Part shown: in pieces, positions 59,939 through 64,000 of the stretch
Numbering within the stretch: the stretch's first letter is position 1
Layout: each line of letters opens with the position of its first letter
Assembly: GCA_020248915.1 (NCBI GenBank)
Contig: JADCGP010000008.1
Coordinates: forward strand, 186,001 to 250,000
DNA length: 64,000 nucleotides
Origin: Rubrivivax sp.
Lineage (GTDB): Bacteria; Pseudomonadota; Gammaproteobacteria; Burkholderiales; Burkholderiaceae_C
Direction of reading: 5' to 3'
Notes under the pieces: model-generated
Told to the model about the DNA's origin: nothing
The model's input: the letters and a program-made list of their open reading frames with translations, nothing else
Databases searched by the model: none
Position numbers and translations under genes: made by a program

Positions 59939-61043
59939 CCGCGGTGTCCTGCATCCGGGCGCTGACCTCGCCCAGGTGGTGCAGCGTGTCGCCGAAGGTC
60001 ATCTCGAGCACGGTCAGGCGCTTGAAGTAGTGGCTGGCCACGTAGTCGTCGGTGACCCCGATGCCGCCGTGCAGCTGGATGCACTGCTGGCCGACGAAGC
60101 GCATGCTGTGACCGAGCTGCACCTTGGCCTGCGACAGCGCACGCCGCCGCGCTGCCGGCGCCTCGCCGAGCTTGAGCGTGGCGTAGTAGCTCATCGAGCG
60201 CCCGAGCTCGAGCTGCATCTTCACGTCGGCGATGCGGTGACGCAGCGCCTGGAAGCTGGCGATCGGCACCCCGAACTGGCGGCGCGTGTTCATGTAGTCG
60301 ACCGTGATCGCGACCAGCCGGTCCATCAGGCCCACGGCCTCGGCGCAAGCGGCCGCGATGCCGATGTCGACCGCATGCTCGAGGAGGGCGGCACCGTCCT
60401 GCGCCGCCAGTTGCGCCGGCGTGTCGGCCAGGGTGACCTCGGCCGCACGCGCGCCGTCCTGCGTCGGGTAGCCGCGGACCGCCAGGCCCGGGGCGTCCCG
60501 GGGCACCAGGAACAGGTGGATGCCGGTGGAACTGTGCGCCGGCACGACGAACGCGTCGGCCTCGTCTCCGGCCGGGACCACGCTCTTCGTGCCCGCGAGC
60601 ACCCAGCTGCCGTCGTCGCGCCGGCCGGCGCAGGTGCCGACCTGGTCGGTGCGGTAGCGCGCGCCGCGCTCCTGGTGCGCCAGCACGACGAGGGCGGAAC
60701 CGTCGGCGATGCGAGGCAGCCACGCGTCGCGCAGCGCTGCATCGGCATGGGCCAGCAGGGCCGGTGCAAGCAGCGCGCCCTGGGCGTAGGGCGCGTGCAC
60801 CAGACCGCGGCCGAGTTCCTCGGCCACCACCATCGCCTCGACCGGTCCGAAGCCCAGGCCTCCGTGGTCTTCCGGCACCGCCAGCCCCGTCAGGCCCAGC
60901 CCGGACAGCTCGGTCCAGACCGCACGCGCGGCACCGCCTTCGCGGGCCAACGCGTGGCGCCGCTCGAAGCCGAAGCCCTTCTCGACCCAGCGCGCGACCG
61001 CATCGCGCAGCGAGTTCTGTTCGTCGGTGAATTCGAAGTCCAT
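59925..61043 (-). CDS. Acyl-CoA dehydrogenase, PimD-like small subunit
   Basis: 372 residues. DFEFTDEQNSLRDAVARWVE, QFGVPIASFQALRHRIADV and QLHGGIGVTDDY place it in the acyl-CoA dehydrogenase family, close to the small subunit of pimeloyl-CoA dehydrogenase. The active-site base region differs from classic enzymes. FAD-dependent; probably forms a heteromer with the next gene's product, 10 bases away. Confidence 0.88.
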   Translation of the reverse strand: MDFEFTDEQNSLRDAVARWVEKGFGFERRHALAREGGAARAVWTELSGLGLTGLAVPEDHGGLGFGPVEAMVVAEELGRGLVHAPYAQGALLAPALLAHADAALRDAWLPRIADGSALVVLAHQERGARYRTDQVGTCAGRRDDGSWVLAGTKSVVPAGDEADAFVVPAHSSTGIHLFLVPRDAPGLAVRGYPTQDGARAAEVTLADTPAQLAAQDGAALLEHAVDIGIAAACAEAVGLMDRLVAITVDYMNTRRQFGVPIASFQALRHRIADVKMQLELGRSMSYYATLKLGEAPAARRRALSQAKVQLGHSMRFVGQQCIQLHGGIGVTDDYVASHYFKRLTVLEMTFGDTLHHLGEVSARMQDTAGVFA

Positions 61044-61053
61044 CGTCGTCCCC

Positions 61054-62268
61054 TCAGCTGCCGAGCACCGTCTGCGCGACGATGTTGCGCTGCACCTCGT
61101 TGCTGCCGCCGTAGATCGTGGTCTTGCGATAGTTGAAGTAGGTGGCGGCCAGCGGCGCGCAGTGCGCCGCGCCGCCCGGCCACACGCCGCCCAGGGCCTG
61201 GTCGCCCTGCCAGCCAGCCTCCATCGCCTCGCCGACGAACGGCACCGCATAGGGGCCGGCGGCCAGCATCATCAGCTCGGTGTAGCGCTGCTGGATCTCG
61301 CTGCCGCGGATCTTCAGCAGCCCGGCGATGTCGAGGCTCTGCTTGCCGCTCTTCTCGGCCGACAGCACGCGCAGCACCAGCATTTCGAGCGCCACGATGT
61401 CGACTTCCAGCAGCGCGATCTGGTCGCGGAAGCGCTGGTCGTCGTACACGCCCTCGGCGCGGGCGATGCGCTTGAGCCGCTCGAGCTCGCGCTTGGCGCG
61501 GTTGACGTCGGCGATGTTGGTGCGCTCGTGCGCCAGCAGGTACTTGGCGTAGGTCCAGCCCTTGTTCTCCTCGCCGACGAGGTTCTCGGCCGGCACCTCG
61601 ACGTCGTCGAAGAACACCTCGTTGACCTCGGCCTCGCCATCGAGCAGGCGGATCGGCTTGACGGTGACGCCCGGGCTCTTCATGTCGATCAGCAGGAAGC
61701 TGATGCCGGTCTGCGGCTTGCCCTCGCTGCTGGTGCGCACGAGGCAGAAGATCCACTCGCCGTACTGGCCGAGGGTGGTCCAGGTCTTCTGGCCGTTGAC
61801 GATGTACTTGTCGCCCGAACCCGTGCGGACGCGCTCGGCGCGCGTCTTCAGCGACGCCAGGTCGCTGCCCGAGCCGGGCTCGCTGTAGCCCTGGCTCCAC
61901 CACACCTCGCCGCTGGCGATGCCCGGCAGGAAGCGCGCCTGCTGCTCCTTGCTGCCGAAGGCCATGATCACCGGGGCGACCATCACCGGACCGAAGGGCA
62001 CGACGCGGGGGGCGCCGGCCAGCGCGCACTCCTCCTCGAACAGGTGCCGCTGCACCGCGCTCCAGCCCGGGCCGCCGAATTCCTTCGGCCAGCCCCAGCC
62101 GAGCCAGCCCTTGCTGCCGAGGATCCGAGCCCAGCGTTGCATGTCGTCGCGCGTGAGGCGCAGCGCGTGGTGGACCTTGTGGCTGATGTCGGCCGGCAGA
62201 TGGGCGGCCACCCACTGCCGGATCTCGGCGCGGAACGCCTGTTCCTCGGGGGTGAATTGCAGGTCCAT
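61054..62268 (-). CDS. Acyl-CoA dehydrogenase, PimC-like large subunit
   Basis: 404 residues. DLQFTPEEQAFRAEIRQWVA, WWSQGYSEPGSGSDLASLKT (FAD/substrate region), VNGQKTWTTLGQYGEWIFCL and the C-terminal YGGSNEVQRNIVAQTVLG are typical. Similar to the large subunit of pimeloyl-CoA dehydrogenase, which acts on dicarboxylyl-CoA esters. ATG at 62268. With the next gene and the peptidase it forms one minus-strand unit. Confidence 0.9.
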   Translation of the reverse strand: MDLQFTPEEQAFRAEIRQWVAAHLPADISHKVHHALRLTRDDMQRWARILGSKGWLGWGWPKEFGGPGWSAVQRHLFEEECALAGAPRVVPFGPVMVAPVIMAFGSKEQQARFLPGIASGEVWWSQGYSEPGSGSDLASLKTRAERVRTGSGDKYIVNGQKTWTTLGQYGEWIFCLVRTSSEGKPQTGISFLLIDMKSPGVTVKPIRLLDGEAEVNEVFFDDVEVPAENLVGEENKGWTYAKYLLAHERTNIADVNRAKRELERLKRIARAEGVYDDQRFRDQIALLEVDIVALEMLVLRVLSAEKSGKQSLDIAGLLKIRGSEIQQRYTELMMLAAGPYAVPFVGEAMEAGWQGDQALGGVWPGGAAHCAPLAATYFNYRKTTIYGGSNEVQRNIVAQTVLGS

Positions 62269-62406
62269 GGCGGGTCTCGGGTCGAACGGAAGCTGGAGTT
62301 TGTAGCACGACCTCCCGCGCGCCGCCCGTCCCCGGCGGGACAGGGGCCGCGACCAGGCGGCGGCTCCGGTGCCGCCCGGGGCCACCTCGGCGCCACTGCG
62401 ACCGCC

Positions 62407-63054
62407 TCAGCGCAGCTGCAGTCGCATCACGTCGGTCTCGCGCTGCATCCGCATGCGCGACAGCGCCGAGTTGCCCAGCAGCACGTAGGGCATCGGCGTG
62501 GGCGTGACGACCGCGGGCACGTTGACCAGTTCGACCTCGCCCAGCCGCAGCCGGGCCAGCGTGACCTGCTGCACCTGCACCACCCCACCCGCGGTGCTCG
62601 CCAGCCCGACCGGCGCCCCGGACGTGTCCAGGCCGATGCGGTCGGCCTCGGCGCGCGACAGCGCGACCGAGGTGGCCCCGGTGTCGACCAGGAAACGCGT
62701 GGCGCGGCCGTTGATCGACCCGGCGACGACGAAGTGGCCGCCGCTGCCAGCCGGGATCACGACCTCGCGGCCCTGGGGCGCCGAGGCGGCCGGACCGACC
62801 GATGGCGCAGCGCCGGGCCGCAGCAGCATGGGCTGGCCGCCGCGCTCGACCCGAAGCGCCTCGCCCTCCCAGCCGAGCACGCGCAGGCCGGCGACCGACT
62901 GGCCCGGGGCCACGACCTGGGTGCGGCCGTCGACGACCAGCAGCGCCTTGTCGCCCATGCGCCCGGCCAGCGTCTGCGCGCCGACGCCGGCGCCGGCCGC
63001 GAGCAGCAGCGCGGCCGCGCTCAGTCGCGGAAGTTGCGGAACGCGAGCGGCCAT
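62407..63054 (-). CDS. Retropepsin-like aspartic protease (clan AA)
   Basis: 215 residues. Signal peptide at residues 12-26 ([16 protein letters not shown]), an N-terminal SH3-like part, then the single-chain retropepsin fold: FLVDTGATSVALS with the catalytic Asp in DTG, the flap region LASTAGGVV and LLGNSALSRM. Likely acts as a periplasmic dimer. Starts within the 3' end of yajQ (34-base overlap). Confidence 0.87.
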   Translation of the reverse strand: MAARVPQLPRLSAAALLLAAGAGVGAQTLAGRMGDKALLVVDGRTQVVAPGQSVAGLRVLGWEGEALRVERGGQPMLLRPGAAPSVGPAASAPQGREVVIPAGSGGHFVVAGSINGRATRFLVDTGATSVALSRAEADRIGLDTSGAPVGLASTAGGVVQVQQVTLARLRLGEVELVNVPAVVTPTPMPYVLLGNSALSRMRMQRETDVMRLQLR

Positions 63055-63524
63055 TCGGGGTGCTCCGAGCGCAGCAGGGCGATCGTGCGCTGCAGGTCGT
63101 CGCGCTGGGCACCGGTCACGCGGACCGTGTCGCCCTGCACGACGGCCTGCACCTTGCGCCGGCTCGCCTTGACGGCGGCGACGATGCGGCGCGCGCTGTC
63201 GGCGTCGATGCCACTGCGCACGGCCACCGGCCAGCGCATGCGGTCACCGCCGATCTTCTGGCGTGCAGCCGAGAGGTCCAGGAAGCGGATGTCGACGCCG
63301 CGCCGGGCCAGCCGGGCCAGGAGCAGGTCGCGCACCTGGTCGAGCTGGAAGTCGCTGTCGCCCAGCAGCAGCAGTTCGCGCGTGGACGGGGTGGCCGAGG
63401 CGAGCTCGACGGCGGCGCTGGTGCCCTTGAAATCGAAGCGCGTCGCGATCTCCCGGCCGGCCTGATCGACGGCGTTGCGCAACTCGACCAGGTCGGGTTC
63501 GATGACGACGTCGAAGCTCGGCAT
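63021..63524 (-). CDS. yajQ: YajQ family nucleotide-binding protein
   Basis: 167 residues, close to the usual 160. [20 protein letters not shown] and the ending [20 protein letters not shown] match; related proteins bind cyclic di-GMP or ATP/GTP and some act as transcription co-regulators. ATG at 63524. Divergent from murB with 47 bases between starts. Confidence 0.94.
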   Translation of the reverse strand: MPSFDVVIEPDLVELRNAVDQAGREIATRFDFKGTSAAVELASATPSTRELLLLGDSDFQLDQVRDLLLARLARRGVDIRFLDLSAARQKIGGDRMRWPVAVRSGIDADSARRIVAAVKASRRKVQAVVQGDTVRVTGAQRDDLQRTIALLRSEHPEWPLAFRNFRD

Positions 63525-63571
63525 GGGTCTGCGCTGGCGGCGACGGGCCGCCGATCGCGCAGAATTCTGGC

Positions 63572-64000
63572 ATGACCGTCGCGCCCTCCCCACCGGCCCG
63601 CACACTGGACGTGCACCTTCGTGCGAGCCTGCGCGAATTCAACACCTTCGGGCTGCCGGCGCAGGCCGCGACGCTGGTGCGGATCGCCTCCGATGCCGAC
63701 GTCCGGCGCGTGCTGGCGCACCCCGACTACGGCCGCGCGCCGAAGTTCGTGCTCGGCGGCGGCAGCAACATCGTGCTGACGCGCGACGTCGAGGCCGTCG
63801 TGCTGAAGGTCGAGGTGGCCGGCCGGCGCCTCGTCGAGGCGCGCGAAGACGCCTGGATCGTCGAGTCCGGAGCCGGCGAGGATTGGCACGAGCTGGTGGC
63901 CTGGACGCTGCAGCAGGGCTGGCCGGGGCTCGAGAACCTGGCCCTGATCCCAGGCACGGTGGGTGCTGCGCCGGTGCAGAACATCGGGGCCTACGGGGTC
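63572..64000 (+). CDS. murB: UDP-N-acetylenolpyruvoylglucosamine reductase, N-terminal part (cut by window end)
   Basis: Reduces UDP-GlcNAc-enolpyruvate to UDP-MurNAc in peptidoglycan synthesis. 143 codons visible from ATG 63572 and no stop before the edge. FAD-binding signatures [12 protein letters not shown] and [20 protein letters not shown] are clear, with the N-terminal [14 protein letters not shown]. Downstream half lies beyond the window. Confidence 0.95.
   Translation, partial: MTVAPSPPARTLDVHLRASLREFNTFGLPAQAATLVRIASDADVRRVLAHPDYGRAPKFVLGGGSNIVLTRDVEAVVLKVEVAGRRLVEAREDAWIVESGAGEDWHELVAWTLQQGWPGLENLALIPGTVGAAPVQNIGAYGV

Overview
The window is a dense, high-GC (roughly 70% by eye) proteobacterial chromosome segment with no rRNA, tRNA, insertion sequence or CRISPR array that I could find. 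Several features point to the order Burkholderiales, probably the Rubrivivax/Leptothrix-like branch: priB between rpsF and rpsR, a ppsR/ppsA divergent pair, tctABC with its own two-component system, an RpoD with a long Ala/Lys-rich N-terminus, and a pseudo-receiver/TPR protein of a type I associate with this order. The taxonomic placement is inference.

Layout. 1-4458 is an envelope operon (lpxD end, fabZ, lpxA, lpxB, rnhB, TrmH-type methylase) in which most neighbours overlap. 4477-7869 is ppsR diverging from ppsA. 8073-8929 is a small membrane protein plus a TPR protein. 9048-11436 is a two-subunit sodium:solute symporter ended by tandem hairpins. 11628-14747 is rpsF-priB-rpsR-rplI-dnaB. It is followed by a radical SAM gene whose start codon touches a LexA (SOS) box. 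16130-24545 (minus strand) holds the pseudo-receiver TPR protein, dnaJ, dnaK, grpE, hslR and a TctE/TctD-like pair. tctCBA (24725-27820) diverges from that pair. 27817-33966 (minus strand) holds hemH, a cyclase-FHA protein, rpoD and a cyclopropane fatty acid synthase. 34348-38900 holds a PurM-like gene diverging from dnaX-ybaB-recR, then a universal stress protein. 38932-41986 holds a Crp/Fnr regulator, a decayed PAS/LuxR-type regulator and a DUF2189 membrane protein. 42077-48698 is lspA-ileS-ribF, interrupted by two oppositely oriented MipA-family outer-membrane protein genes. 48708-58970 is a surface-glycan locus. 58967-63524 holds a P1/DmpA-type peptidase, two acyl-CoA dehydrogenases (PimC/PimD-like), a retropepsin-like protease and yajQ. 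murB runs off the end.

How the genes fit together. The first operon makes lipid A and tunes fatty acid supply. The ribosomal/replication cluster couples translation and replication genes. The chaperone block has two heat-shock (sigma32-type) promoters, one of which fixes the true grpE start. The glycan locus reads as one translationally coupled operon. Its enzymes would make CDP-glucose, dehydrate it, epimerise, C-methylate, aminate and N-acylate it, then methylate and transfer the product. It lacks a recognisable RfbH-type 3-dehydrase and any flippase or polymerase in view.

Most interesting observations: the LexA box fused to a start codon; a pseudogene whose PAS and LuxR domains are only visible across frames; three convergent gene pairs that share a single CTAG for both stop codons; an EF-hand-like loop inside a symporter; simple-sequence repeats in an outer-membrane protein gene; three CCTCAAGG copies at exactly 11-bp spacing upstream of cfa; and the C-branched amino-sugar operon. 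All functional statements are by family recognition; no search was run.
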